A stretch of 49,238 nucleotides of DNA from positions 1 to 49,238 of the forward strand of contig VXNO01000083.1 of the NCBI GenBank assembly GCA_009840575.1, given 5' to 3'. Below, piece after piece: positions 41,314 to 49,238 of this stretch (position 1 is the first letter of the stretch; the number at the start of each line of letters is the position of its first letter). The DNA comes from Chloroflexota bacterium (GTDB lineage Bacteria > Chloroflexota > Anaerolineae > Aggregatilineales > Phototrophicaceae). Under the pieces are notes generated by a model. The model had not been told where the DNA came from, made no database searches, and worked only from the letters and a program-made list of their open reading frames with translations. The position numbers were made by a program, and so were the translations under genes.

Positions 41314-44064
41314 TCAGCGCGCCGCCGCCAATGTCTGGCAGGCTGGGCAGGATCCGTTAGGGCGGATTATGGCATAACCGCCCTGGGGATCGCTGTCGTA
41401 GCGCGTAAAGTCGATATTCCAGACGATGAACAAACGTACCGCGCCGCTGTTGGAGGCGAGGATAGCGGCTTGCGCCAGCCAGTCAGCTTGCTGCTGGACG
41501 GTCGTATTGGCACCCCAGGCGAATCCCGCCGGCAAAGGCCCATAGCCCTGCGAAGACACATAACCCATCTCGGTAAAACAGAGCGGACGGTCGGGGATGA
41601 TGCTGAGGTAGCCGACCAGCATGCCGCTATAAAAATAGCGCGTGTAGTATTCATCGCCGCGCGGGTCACCTGTCGATTGGCTAGGCGGCACGATGCCTTC
41701 GTTGTAGTGGACGCCGACGCAATCCATATAATCAACGCCGCCCGCCGCCACGACCTCGCGCAGCCAGGTATTGTCGGGCACGACGCGCCCTTCGATAGCC
41801 GCGCCGGTGGGGGCTGGCGCCGCGCTGATAACCAGCACATTCGGGTTGGCGGCTTTGATTTGCTGATAGGCTGCGCGCAGCATGTTCGCGTAGGCTGTAC
41901 CGCTGATCTGCCCCTGGGTCCATTCGCGGTCGAGGTTGGGCTCGTTCCATACTTCGATGGCATCCGCGCCCCAAGCCGCCACCCGCCCCAGCCAATGGGC
42001 GAAGTCACTCACGAAGCCAGCGCCGCCGCTGCCCAATTCCGATGGATAGCCCACCGCGCTGATGAGGATTTTGAAGCCGTGCACATGCGCTTCCTGGATT
42101 TCGCTGTGCAAATCGGGCGGGCTGCCGCGGCTGTATTTGACTTGAATCTTCATCCAGCTCATGCCCGCCTGGCGCATGGCGTTGATGGCGCGCGGGCTGC
42201 TGACTGATGTAACCTGCCCGCCCAGCTCGATGTTGATGCTGCCGACCGGCACTGGCGCAGCCACAAAATTGGCGGCTTGGGTGGTTATGATGGGCGCGGC
42301 GACGACTGGCACGGGCGTGGGGATCGGCGTTGGGCTTGGCGTCGGCGTGGCAGTCGCGCGGAAGAGCGGCAGTACAGCGCCACCGCGCGCGCTGGCCTTG
42401 CCCTGCGAATCGACCAGCGACCAATTGATGGCGTAATGCCCGTCGGGCGCGTCCAAGGTAGCGACCAGGGCGGCATCGGGGCTCGATTCGATTGCGCTGA
42501 CCAGCCCATCGGCACCGGCGATTGTCCAGCGGGCGGAAAATTGGCTGGGCGCGGCGATGCTCGTCCGACCCGCCAGGAAATCGCGCAGAGACGGCAGCAA
42601 ACCTTTTTCATAGGGCACAGCCGGCAAGTTGTTTATGGCGATGCCAGCGAGCGCCTGCGCCTCAATCTGCGCGAAGTAGCGCTGCAAGGTCGCGGCGTCG
42701 CTCAGCCAGATGCGCGAAGCCAGCTCGCCGGTCGTATCCACGTAGTCCAGGCTTGTCGCGCCGCTCTGACTGTCATAACGGAAGCGCGCCCGGTAGCCAT
42801 CCAGCGAAGCCTGGAAAGTCTCGCCCGGCGGGAGCGAGCCATCCGCGCGCGCGGCTGCTGATTCCAGGACGACATCGCCCAAGCCTGCCAATGCCTCATG
42901 CCAGTCGATGGGACTCAGCCTCCCAGCCAACTCGCGGGCGGGGCTGGCATCGATGCCCAGCAGGAGCTTGTGGCGCGGGATAGACGCGGTCAAGCGGCTC
43001 AATAGGGCGTCAAGCTCGGTGTGGACGGGCGGCTCGTCCAGCGGACGCAACTGCACATAATCAGCTGCCGCGCCAATCGTCACCCAGTCATAAACCGAGT
43101 CATCCCCGTCATGCGCCGGCATCACGACGCCCAGCCGCAAGCCCTGCGCCATGAATTCCTCAGCCAAAGCGCGCAGAAATTCCCCGAATGCGCCGCGCAA
43201 GTCCGGGGGCAAGCCGCGATAATCGATGAAGAAACCAGCGAATTCGTTGAAACTGGCGACCTCGCGCAAGAGGCGGATATGCGCCGCGCGCAGCGATGGC
43301 TCAGCCAGCAGTCCGGCGACGGTCGCGCTGTCGACGGCGGCGGGATGCGCATAATTGCGCACGAGTGGCATGAAGAGATAGTCGGCATCGGCGCTGCCAG
43401 CCGAAGCCAGGCTGCCGATTAATGCGCCGCTGATGGTTGGGCGCAAGCCAGCCGGGCTAAAGATATCAGCGAGTTCCGCGACGGCAGGCGTGAACTCCTG
43501 GTGGACTTCCTGCGTAATCAGCGCGATGGGCGTGGCGGCCGCCTGCTCAAAACCCCCCAGCGCCAATGGCACAAAGTCAGCGCTGCCCTGCAAGGCGCTC
43601 GGAGAACGCTGCGCCGGGATGAAGCGCCAGTCCGCGCCATCCCAGCCATAGAGCGCTACATGCGGCGGGGCAGCGGCGAAAAAAGCCAGCTCGATATGCA
43701 AGGCGGCGGGAGCCTCCCCGCGCGATTCCAGCAGGTACAACGGTTCATAAGCGGACAAAAGGACCGGCAATCGCTCTAGGGCGCTGGACAACCAAGCAGG
43801 CTCTGTGTCCGCCAGCTTGATGGCGAAATCGCCGCCAGCTTGGTCGTCGGGCAGAGAGATGCGCAGTCGCTCGTCCAGCGCGATAGAAGGCGAGTCGGTT
43901 GTCAGCGGCGTGAAAGACAGCGCCAGCAAGCGCTCGGGCAGGTTGATGGGCGGCAAGAAGAGCGCCAGCGCAACCAGCCCGCCAGCCAGCAGCAGCGTCA
44001 CCAGCGCGATGAGCCAGCAGGTAAAGCGCGGGTAGCGGGAGGCTGGGGCGGGGTGGTCAGTCAT
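41314..44064 (-). CDS. Large membrane-anchored protein: GH18-like domain plus TIM-barrel glycosidase-like domain
   Basis: The protein has 916 residues with an N-terminal membrane helix (about 13-36) and a beta-rich part to about 200. A GH18/YaaH-like barrel (roughly 220-400) then contains NEFAGFFIDYRGLPPDLRG and GLRLGVVMPA. The DxxDxDxE motif of active GH18 enzymes has no matching glutamate. A linker of Thr/Pro repeats and a second clan GH-A-like barrel (about 610-916) follow. The second barrel has IEVWNEPNLDREW (Glu708) and LCFTEMGY (Glu832), the usual pair. First gene of the operon; the next start is 20 bases on. Confidence 0.78.
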   Translation of the reverse strand: MTDHPAPASRYPRFTCWLIALVTLLLAGGLVALALFLPPINLPERLLALSFTPLTTDSPSIALDERLRISLPDDQAGGDFAIKLADTEPAWLSSALERLPVLLSAYEPLYLLESRGEAPAALHIELAFFAAAPPHVALYGWDGADWRFIPAQRSPSALQGSADFVPLALGGFEQAAATPIALITQEVHQEFTPAVAELADIFSPAGLRPTISGALIGSLASAGSADADYLFMPLVRNYAHPAAVDSATVAGLLAEPSLRAAHIRLLREVASFNEFAGFFIDYRGLPPDLRGAFGEFLRALAEEFMAQGLRLGVVMPAHDGDDSVYDWVTIGAAADYVQLRPLDEPPVHTELDALLSRLTASIPRHKLLLGIDASPARELAGRLSPIDWHEALAGLGDVVLESAAARADGSLPPGETFQASLDGYRARFRYDSQSGATSLDYVDTTGELASRIWLSDAATLQRYFAQIEAQALAGIAINNLPAVPYEKGLLPSLRDFLAGRTSIAAPSQFSARWTIAGADGLVSAIESSPDAALVATLDAPDGHYAINWSLVDSQGKASARGGAVLPLFRATATPTPSPTPIPTPVPVVAAPIITTQAANFVAAPVPVGSINIELGGQVTSVSSPRAINAMRQAGMSWMKIQVKYSRGSPPDLHSEIQEAHVHGFKILISAVGYPSELGSGGAGFVSDFAHWLGRVAAWGADAIEVWNEPNLDREWTQGQISGTAYANMLRAAYQQIKAANPNVLVISAAPAPTGAAIEGRVVPDNTWLREVVAAGGVDYMDCVGVHYNEGIVPPSQSTGDPRGDEYYTRYFYSGMLVGYLSIIPDRPLCFTEMGYVSSQGYGPLPAGFAWGANTTVQQQADWLAQAAILASNSGAVRLFIVWNIDFTRYDSDPQGGYAIIRPNGSCPACQTLAAAR

Positions 44065-44112
44065 CGAGCGCGAGGTCGCTTAGGGAGTTGATCATGGGGA
44101 GGATGGCGGGGG

Positions 44113-44697
44113 CTAGCGTTCCCACTCGATTTGCCCATTGATATCGTACTTCTCAAACACCTTGAGCACTTCCGCTGCAAATTCCTTCAAATGTTCTTCG
44201 CTCTCTCGTTTTGCTAAGACATAGAGACGAATAAAGAGCCGTTTGCCAGTCTCAGTTGCGTTGAGATTTCTCTTCAGAAAGTTGTGTTGGGAACAAAGCG
44301 TTTGACCATTATCGATAATTGAGCGACCGCCTCTATCTCGCGCCTTGATATGGTCGACGTGCAGTTCATATCCTTCTGCCGCGCCTTTGCCACAGTAGAC
44401 GCATGTGTATTGATCCCGCTCAAGTATCGTCTGGCGCTGTTGTGGAGTGAATGGCTCCAGTTTCGCCTCAAACACAAGATTGGGATCGTACATATAGACG
44501 CCATTACGCACTTTGCGCAGATACCCATCCTGATGCAGCTTTCTGGCGGCGCGCCATGGATCGCGTGGAACCCGCCCATGAATCTCTTCATACTGAGCCA
44601 TGATTTCGTCTACCCAGTCGTTGTGATCCAGTTCGACGAATGGTCTGTTCTCGAAATATGCAAGGACCAAACTTGATAGTGATTGTTTCTTTGCCAT
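44113..44697 (-). CDS. HNH endonuclease, restriction partner of the adjoining methylase
   Basis: The protein has 194 residues from the ATG at 44697. The N-terminal 70 residues look like a winged-helix DNA-binding region. The HNH core reads CVYCGKG...HVDHIKARDRGG...QTLCSQHN, with Cys pairs for a structural zinc. It starts eight bases after the stop of a DNA methylase, so the two form a classic type II restriction-modification pair. Recognition sequence cannot be deduced. Confidence 0.85.
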   Translation of the reverse strand: MAKKQSLSSLVLAYFENRPFVELDHNDWVDEIMAQYEEIHGRVPRDPWRAARKLHQDGYLRKVRNGVYMYDPNLVFEAKLEPFTPQQRQTILERDQYTCVYCGKGAAEGYELHVDHIKARDRGGRSIIDNGQTLCSQHNFLKRNLNATETGKRLFIRLYVLAKRESEEHLKEFAAEVLKVFEKYDINGQIEWER

Positions 44698-44705
44698 CAC
44701 ATTCC

Positions 44706-45494
44706 CTAAGCCATTGCCAGTTGCAGCGGCTTGACCTGCGCAAGCTGAATTCTCTTGCTAGCCAAAGCGCAGTAGTCGGCGTCAATATCAATGCCAATCC
44801 CGACTCTTTCATTATTCAATGCCGCAATCAACGTAGTCCCACTGCCGACGAATGGGTCTAGCACGGTATCGCCGACAAAGCTAAAGAGCTTGATACACCG
44901 CGTCGGTAGCTCGATAGGAAATGGCGCAGGATGTCCGATGCGCTTTTTACTTTCGCCATTAAAAGTCCAGACCCCGTTCGTCCAAGCCATAAACTCGTCG
45001 CGAGAGATGTCATTTACGCGCGAGCCTGACCATTTTTTCCAACTGTTTTTGTACAAGACGACGATTAACTCGACAGGCGCAATCACATAAGGGGCGGACG
45101 CGCTCATCCAGGAGCCCCAAGCCGTGCGCCGCGAAATGTTGCCTTCGTTCCAGACGATGGTCGAATGGTATTGGTAACCGATTTCTTTGGCGATTGTCGT
45201 GATGTCCGCGCCGACGCTTTGTTGTCCGCCCTTGTTCTTGTCCAGCGGAATGTTCAGGCAAAACCTGCCATCATCCTTGAGCCATTCGTAACAGCGCGAC
45301 ATCCATTCGCGCGTAAATTGCAGGTATTGTTCGTAGGTTAAATCGTCCTTGTTGCTCTTGTACTGGATGTCGACGTTGTAAGGTGGCGAGGTAACAATCA
45401 GGTCAACGCTGCCTGGGTTGATTGCGTCCGTCGTTAGTAGGTCATCGTTGTAGATGACTACATTTTCACTGTAGAAGTCGATGGATTGTCGCAT
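44706..45494 (-). CDS. Beta-class DNA methyltransferase (N4-cytosine or N6-adenine)
   Basis: From the ATG at 45494 the protein has 262 residues. Motif IV TSPPYNVDIQYKS (about 36) comes first and motif I DPFVGSGTTLIAALNNER (about 206) last, the beta-class order. SPPY is commoner in N4-cytosine enzymes, but also occurs in N6-adenine ones. It should protect the host against the HNH nuclease encoded immediately downstream. An extended -10 promoter lies just upstream. Confidence 0.9.
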   Translation of the reverse strand: MRQSIDFYSENVVIYNDDLLTTDAINPGSVDLIVTSPPYNVDIQYKSNKDDLTYEQYLQFTREWMSRCYEWLKDDGRFCLNIPLDKNKGGQQSVGADITTIAKEIGYQYHSTIVWNEGNISRRTAWGSWMSASAPYVIAPVELIVVLYKNSWKKWSGSRVNDISRDEFMAWTNGVWTFNGESKKRIGHPAPFPIELPTRCIKLFSFVGDTVLDPFVGSGTTLIAALNNERVGIGIDIDADYCALASKRIQLAQVKPLQLAMA

Positions 45495-45520
45495 CTGTCG
45501 CAACCCTGTAGCTTTACCTG

Positions 45521-45529
45521 ATTATACCA
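45521..45529 (-). promoter_or_regulatory. Extended -10 promoter for the methylase gene
   Basis: On the minus strand TGGTATAAT (45529-45521) is a perfect extended -10 (TGnTATAAT), 27 bases upstream of the methylase ATG. No good -35 is present, as expected for this class. Confidence 0.45.
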
Positions 45530-45601
45530 CGCCAGCCTATTGATATTCCCGTATCTGCTTGCTGAGTTCATTTCCAAACTTCATGCTGGAAATCATCTGT
45601 G

Positions 45602-45919
45602 TTACTGGTCATCTTCACATTGGCACTCCTCCTCAAGCTCACTTTCAATTTCTTCTATGACATTTTCGACGATTTCGTGACATTGCTCCTTTGACAATTG
45701 CAGATTAACACGGAGCGCAGCATCCCAGGCGTTGTCCGCAATCATCTTGATATAGTATTTGGGGTTGTCAAACAGTGGCACATCTAATGCCACTAAAACG
45801 CCAACGGTTCCCGCTGTTCGCGTCCTGACAATATTACCAGCCGCCTCCGACATTTCTATGATCTTGTGCGCCACTACAAACAGCGTGAGATCCATCTTGT
45901 CGTTCATCTTGCCGTCCAT
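45602..45919 (-). CDS. Small acidic protein, unknown function
   Basis: The 105-residue product has GGAGGAA about eight bases before the ATG. An N-terminal helical part (KMDLTLFVVAHKIIEMSEAA) precedes a probable beta region and a helical acidic tail ending EEECQCEDDQ. No recognised family. It lies just upstream of the type II restriction pair on the same strand, separated by 98 bases that hold the methylase promoter, so a link to that system is possible but unsupported. Confidence 0.6.
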   Translation of the reverse strand: MDGKMNDKMDLTLFVVAHKIIEMSEAAGNIVRTRTAGTVGVLVALDVPLFDNPKYYIKMIADNAWDAALRVNLQLSKEQCHEIVENVIEEIESELEEECQCEDDQ

Positions 45920-45983
45920 GAGCCATTCCTCCAGTCCGTTGCGATGCCGCTACCCGGACACACCGGCCAACCGGCGTCAAGGC

Positions 45984-46622
45984 TCAATTTTCCACACTGT
46001 CCACCGCATTAACCAAAATTCTCGCGCGGCTGCGCAGACGTGACTTGCCCCAGCTGCCATCGCCGACCAGCCAGCCGCCCATGCCCACCGCCACCGCCCC
46101 CGCCTGGATTAGCTCACGGGCATTTTGGTCGTTCATTGCGCCGTTGCACATGAAGCGCATGTGCCCCAGCGGTCCATAAATCGCCGCGAAGTAATCGACG
46201 CCCAGCGCGCCAATCGGGAAGAGCTTCAGCAGCGGCACGCCCAGCCCCCAGGCAGCCACCGCCTCGGTCGGAGTGGCGACGCCCGGCGCGACCAGCACAT
46301 CAGCCGCCTGCGCTGTCCGCGCGACTTCGGGCTGGAAAGCTGGCGAAACGATGAAATCCGCGCCAGCCTCGATTGCCTGCCGCGCCGCTTCCACGCTGAG
46401 CGCCGTGCCCATGCCCACGCAAGCTTCATCGCCATATTCAGCTTTCAGCGCTTGCATGGCGGCGATGGGCTGCCGCGAGTTCATCAGCATCTCGAAGCAG
46501 TTGATGCCTTCGCCCATCAGCGCCTGGCTGGTACGCAGAGCCACATCGGGCGGGAAGTCGCCGCGCATGCCAGCGACGATGCGTGTCTCGGTGATGGCGC
46601 GCAGGGCTGTTTCGGCATTCAT
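45984..46622 (-). CDS. KDPG/KDG-type 2-keto-3-deoxy-sugar acid aldolase
   Basis: The 212-residue class I aldolase has the trimeric KDPG-aldolase fold. The Schiff-base lysine sits in PLLKLFPIGALG (about 133), the assisting glutamate in GINCFEMLMNS, and the phosphate/carboxylate loops are GMGTALS and VGMGGWLVG. It cleaves 2-keto-3-deoxy-(phospho)gluconate to pyruvate and a three-carbon aldehyde. No gluconate dehydratase is in the window. Divergent from glycerate kinase across 200 bases. Confidence 0.87.
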   Translation of the reverse strand: MNAETALRAITETRIVAGMRGDFPPDVALRTSQALMGEGINCFEMLMNSRQPIAAMQALKAEYGDEACVGMGTALSVEAARQAIEAGADFIVSPAFQPEVARTAQAADVLVAPGVATPTEAVAAWGLGVPLLKLFPIGALGVDYFAAIYGPLGHMRFMCNGAMNDQNARELIQAGAVAVGMGGWLVGDGSWGKSRLRSRARILVNAVDSVEN

Positions 46623-46696
46623 TCTTCGCTCGCTTTCCGCGTGAATTTGGTCATGACACTTTTCTTTAATCTGTCAGCAGAAATCGCCTGCTTTGC

Positions 46697-46730
46697 CTCC
46701 CCCTGGCTTGTCGGGGGGACTGAGGGGGGT
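46697..46730. repeat. GC-rich dispersed palindrome in the aldolase/glycerate kinase intergenic region
   Basis: CTCCCCCTGGCTTGTCGGGG followed by GGACTGAGGGGGG. CCCC and GGGG arms form a stem around CTGGCTTGTC. It belongs to the loose set of G-run palindromes also seen at 10456, 15811, 15911 and 21312. Confidence 0.55.
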
Positions 46731-46823
46731 TGCGGCAATGTTGTATACTAGCTTGTGGTCTTGCCCCACCCGCTAATGATAGTCGGCGGCGGGCAATTTG
46801 CCAATTGATGAAGGCCGGGGCGC

Positions 46824-47972
46824 ATGAATATCTTGATTGCGGCGGGCGCATTCAAGCACAGCCTCACGGCGGCGCAGGCTTGTTGGGCGATCGAACGCGG
46901 CTTAAGCGAATCGAGCCTGGGCGCTGACCTGCTGCGCTTGCCAATCGCCGATGGCGGCAATGGTACGTTAGACGCCTTCCTGGCGACTGGTGGCGAGCGC
47001 GTGACCGTGCCGGCGCTGGATCCGCTGCTGCGTCCCATCCAAGCTGATTATGGGCTGATTGATGGCGGGCGCAGCGCCGTGATTGAAATGGCGCTGGCCA
47101 GCGGGCTGGAGCTGCTGGCGGCTGATGAGCTGGATGCCCTGCGCGCCAGCAGCTTCGGCGCGGGGCAGTTGCTAGCGGCGGCGCTGGAACGCGGGGCGCG
47201 GCGCTTTATCATCGGCTTGGGCGGCAGCGCGACCTCCGATGGCGGCATGGGCTGCCTGCAAGCGCTGGGACTGCGGCTCCTGGACAAAAATGGGCAGACG
47301 CTCGAACAAGGCATCGGCGGCGGCAGGCTGGGCGAAATCGCGCAATTCGATGTGAGCGGGCTGGACAAGCGCTGGCGGGATGCGGAAATCGTCATCGCCT
47401 CCGATGTGGATAACCCGCCCCTGGGCGAAAATGGCGCGGCGCATGTTTTTGGTCCACAGAAAGGCGCGAATGCCGGGCAAGTGGCGCGGCTGGAGCGGAA
47501 TCTGCGCCATTGCTTCACGGTGATTCACGAGCAGCGCGGAATTGACCTGCGGGCGGCTCCCGGTGGCGGCGCGGCGGGGGCATTCGCAGCCGGGCTGATG
47601 GCTTTCTTCCGCTGTGAGCTGACCAGCGGCATCGAGTTGGCGCTGCGCCACAATCGCTTCCGAGACAAGCTGACGGACTGCGACTTGGTTATCACGGGTG
47701 AAGGCAAGTTGGACGCGCAGACTTTATCGGGCAAAGGACCGCTGGGCGTGGCGCGGCTGGCGAAAGAATATGGCGTGCCAACCATCGTCTTCTGCGGCGG
47801 GCTGGCGGTTGACGAAGCGATATTGCGCGCGGCTGGCCTGTCAGCGGCGCTGCCCATCGTCGATGCGCCGATGTCGCTGGAAGCGGCTTTGCAGGATGCC
47901 GAAGCGCTGCTGCAAAGGGCGGCGCGGCGGCTGGGTTATGTGCTGGCATTACGCGAGCAGGGGGCGTCTTGA
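46824..47972 (+). CDS. Glycerate kinase (GlxK-type, glycerate 2-kinase)
   Basis: The protein has 382 residues. The family opening MKIVIAPDSFKGSL appears as MNILIAAGAFKHSL, and ADGGEGT appears as ADGGNGT. The glycine-rich GLGGSATSDGGMGCLQALG and VITGEGKLDAQTLSGKGPLGVA are canonical. It phosphorylates D-glycerate with ATP. The altered acidic residue may tune substrate use. The stop overlaps the proB start (TTGA). Confidence 0.9.
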   Translation: MNILIAAGAFKHSLTAAQACWAIERGLSESSLGADLLRLPIADGGNGTLDAFLATGGERVTVPALDPLLRPIQADYGLIDGGRSAVIEMALASGLELLAADELDALRASSFGAGQLLAAALERGARRFIIGLGGSATSDGGMGCLQALGLRLLDKNGQTLEQGIGGGRLGEIAQFDVSGLDKRWRDAEIVIASDVDNPPLGENGAAHVFGPQKGANAGQVARLERNLRHCFTVIHEQRGIDLRAAPGGGAAGAFAAGLMAFFRCELTSGIELALRHNRFRDKLTDCDLVITGEGKLDAQTLSGKGPLGVARLAKEYGVPTIVFCGGLAVDEAILRAAGLSAALPIVDAPMSLEAALQDAEALLQRAARRLGYVLALREQGAS

Positions 47973-49063
47973 AACGGATCGTCATCAAGCTGGGCAGCAG
48001 CGTCTTGACCAAAGGCAGCTTGCGCCTCAATCGGCAGCGCATTTTGGAGCTGACGCAGCAGGTCGCGCATTTGCATGAGCGCGGCTACGAAACCATCCTG
48101 GTTACTTCGGGCGCGCAGGCCGCCGGGCGCGAGCGGCTGGACTTCCCCAATCTAGGCAAATCCGTGCCAGCCAAGCAGATGCTCAGCGCGGTCGGGCAGG
48201 GGCAGCTCATGCGCGTTTATGCCGATTTGTTTGATATCTTCGCTGTGCCGACGGCGCAAGTCCTGCTGACCTGGGACGACCTCAGCAACCGTGAGCGCTA
48301 CCTCAATGCCCGCGACACGCTTAGCACTTTAATCCAGCATAAGATCATCCCCATCGTCAATGAAAATGACACCATCGCCACGCAGGAAATCCGTGTCGGC
48401 GATAACGACAATCTATCGGCTTTGGTCGCCAGCCTTGTCGATGCCGACCTGCTAATCATCCTCACCGACCAGCCGGGCATCTTCACAGCCGACCCGCGCA
48501 AAGACCCGCAGGCGGCGCTCATCCCCGATATTGCGCAGATTTCTGATGACTTGTTTGCACTGGCGGGCGGCGCTGGCAGCAGCAGCGGCACCGGCGGCAT
48601 GGTTACAAAACTGCAAGCGGCTCAGGTTGCCAGCCGCAGCGGCATCAAAACCATCATCGCCAGCGGCAGCGAAGACGATGTCATACGGCGGCTGGTGGCT
48701 GGTGAAAAAATCGGCACGCATATCGAAGCCAGCAAAGACCGCAGCGAAAGCCGCAAACGGTGGCTGCTGACCGACCGTCCGCAAGGCAGCCTGCTGGTAG
48801 ATGATGGCGCGGCGCGGGTGCTCTTGCAAGGCGGCGCCAGCTTGCTGCCGGTGGGCATACGCGCTGTGCAAGGCGACTTTGAACGGGGCGCGGCTGTCAG
48901 TGTGCGCGCGCCCGATGGACGCGAGATAGCGCGCGGCTTAAGCAATTATCCAAGCGATGACCTGCGCAATATCTGCGGGCAAAAGTCCAGCGCGATCGCC
49001 GATATCCTGGGCTACAGCTATGGCGATGCCGTGCTGCACCGCAATAACCTGGCGCTGCTGTAA
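47969..49063 (+). CDS. proB: Glutamate 5-kinase with PUA domain
   Basis: The 364-residue protein starts at a TTG at 47969 that overlaps the glycerate kinase stop. It is an amino-acid kinase fold with VIKLGSSVLT at the start, VTSGAQAAGRERL, NENDTIATQEIRVGDND (substrate site) and GTGGMVTKLQAA. The C-terminal PUA domain begins near 280. This is the first enzyme of proline synthesis. No proA follows in the 170 bases remaining. Confidence 0.94.
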   Translation: MKRIVIKLGSSVLTKGSLRLNRQRILELTQQVAHLHERGYETILVTSGAQAAGRERLDFPNLGKSVPAKQMLSAVGQGQLMRVYADLFDIFAVPTAQVLLTWDDLSNRERYLNARDTLSTLIQHKIIPIVNENDTIATQEIRVGDNDNLSALVASLVDADLLIILTDQPGIFTADPRKDPQAALIPDIAQISDDLFALAGGAGSSSGTGGMVTKLQAAQVASRSGIKTIIASGSEDDVIRRLVAGEKIGTHIEASKDRSESRKRWLLTDRPQGSLLVDDGAARVLLQGGASLLPVGIRAVQGDFERGAAVSVRAPDGREIARGLSNYPSDDLRNICGQKSSAIADILGYSYGDAVLHRNNLALL

Positions 49064-49092
49064 TACTAATGCTTGGGCAATCGCATCAAATT

Positions 49093-49183
49093 TAACCACC
49101 GAGAGAAAACAGGGCATTACGGGCGAGTCGCCGCCTCGCCCCTACAAAAAATCTCTGTGCCCTCTGCGCCTCTGTGGTGAATA
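49093..49183 (+). repeat. Composite dispersed repeat (hairpin plus CTCTGTG...CTCTGTGGTG)
   Basis: TAACCACCGAGAGAAAACAG is followed by a perfect hairpin, GGGCGAG (49121-49127) and CTCGCCC (49135-49141), then CTACAAAAAATCTCTGTGCC and CTCTGCGCCTCTGTGGTGAA. The outer arms (ACCACCGAG and CTCTGTGGTG) are themselves roughly inverted. The same module order is found at 23161-23247. Confidence 0.75.
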
Positions 49184-49238
49184 TATTGGTAGTGGTCACT
49201 TGGTAAGTGATGCGACCTCGCGATTGTATTCAATGATG

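Noticed and set aside
1..49238. CRISPR arrays, tRNA and rRNA genes
   Set aside because: No spaced identical repeats and no cloverleaf or rRNA-like sequence were noticed by eye; a covariance-model scan would settle tRNAs and small RNAs.

Overview
The window is a GC-rich bacterial chromosome segment with tightly packed, often overlapping genes. I infer a member of the Chloroflexota (Anaerolineae-like). The grounds are a b6-type cytochrome b/Rieske cluster next to a complete Ccm system with a cysteine-type CcmE, an ArsA-like ATPase, membrane glycosyltransferases of the GT39 type with a C-terminal beta domain, and many small GC-rich dispersed repeats. No rRNA, tRNA or CRISPR was seen, so the assignment is inference.

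Layout. (1) 1-5831: a type IIG restriction-modification gene on the minus strand is in pieces. Its nuclease/methylase half lies at 1758-3512 and its specificity half at 1-906. Between them sits an antisense unit with its own promoter, a coiled-coil gene and a hairpin. The specificity half is also frameshifted at seven tandem copies of a heptanucleotide. A UvrD-type helicase follows. (2) 5862-11901: a respiratory quinol-oxidising cluster: cytochrome c, Rieske protein, long cytochrome b, diheme cytochrome c, a related monoheme cytochrome c and two small membrane proteins. (3) 11909-20732: cytochrome c maturation genes in the order ccmE, F, H, G, I, a lipoprotein cytochrome, ccmA, B, C and a signal-peptide protein. 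Most overlap by 1-4 bases, so this is one operon that matures the cytochromes encoded just upstream. (4) 20808-27308: mixed genes (small acidic protein, ArsA-like ATPase, VOC protein, AlkD-like HEAT protein, CehA-type metallohydrolase, small conserved protein). (5) 27514-35511: housekeeping genes xseA, xseB, an RlmI-like methyltransferase, murJ, rplI, a RodZ-like protein and rimO. (6) 35529-44064: a minus-strand operon of three membrane-anchored TIM-barrel glycosidase-like paralogues, one GT39-type membrane protein and RNase Z. (7) 44113-45494: an intact type II methylase plus HNH nuclease pair. (8) 45602-49063: a small acidic protein, a KDPG/KDG-type aldolase, and a divergent glycerate kinase-proB pair.

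The observations I rate highest are the heptanucleotide switch plus antisense insertion in the type IIG gene; the glycosidase-like trio in which one member has lost both catalytic glutamates while its neighbours keep them; the CcmE variant with CxxxF at the haem-binding site; and composite dispersed repeats, some of which run into coding starts. Everything here is read by eye from sequence; no database search was made.
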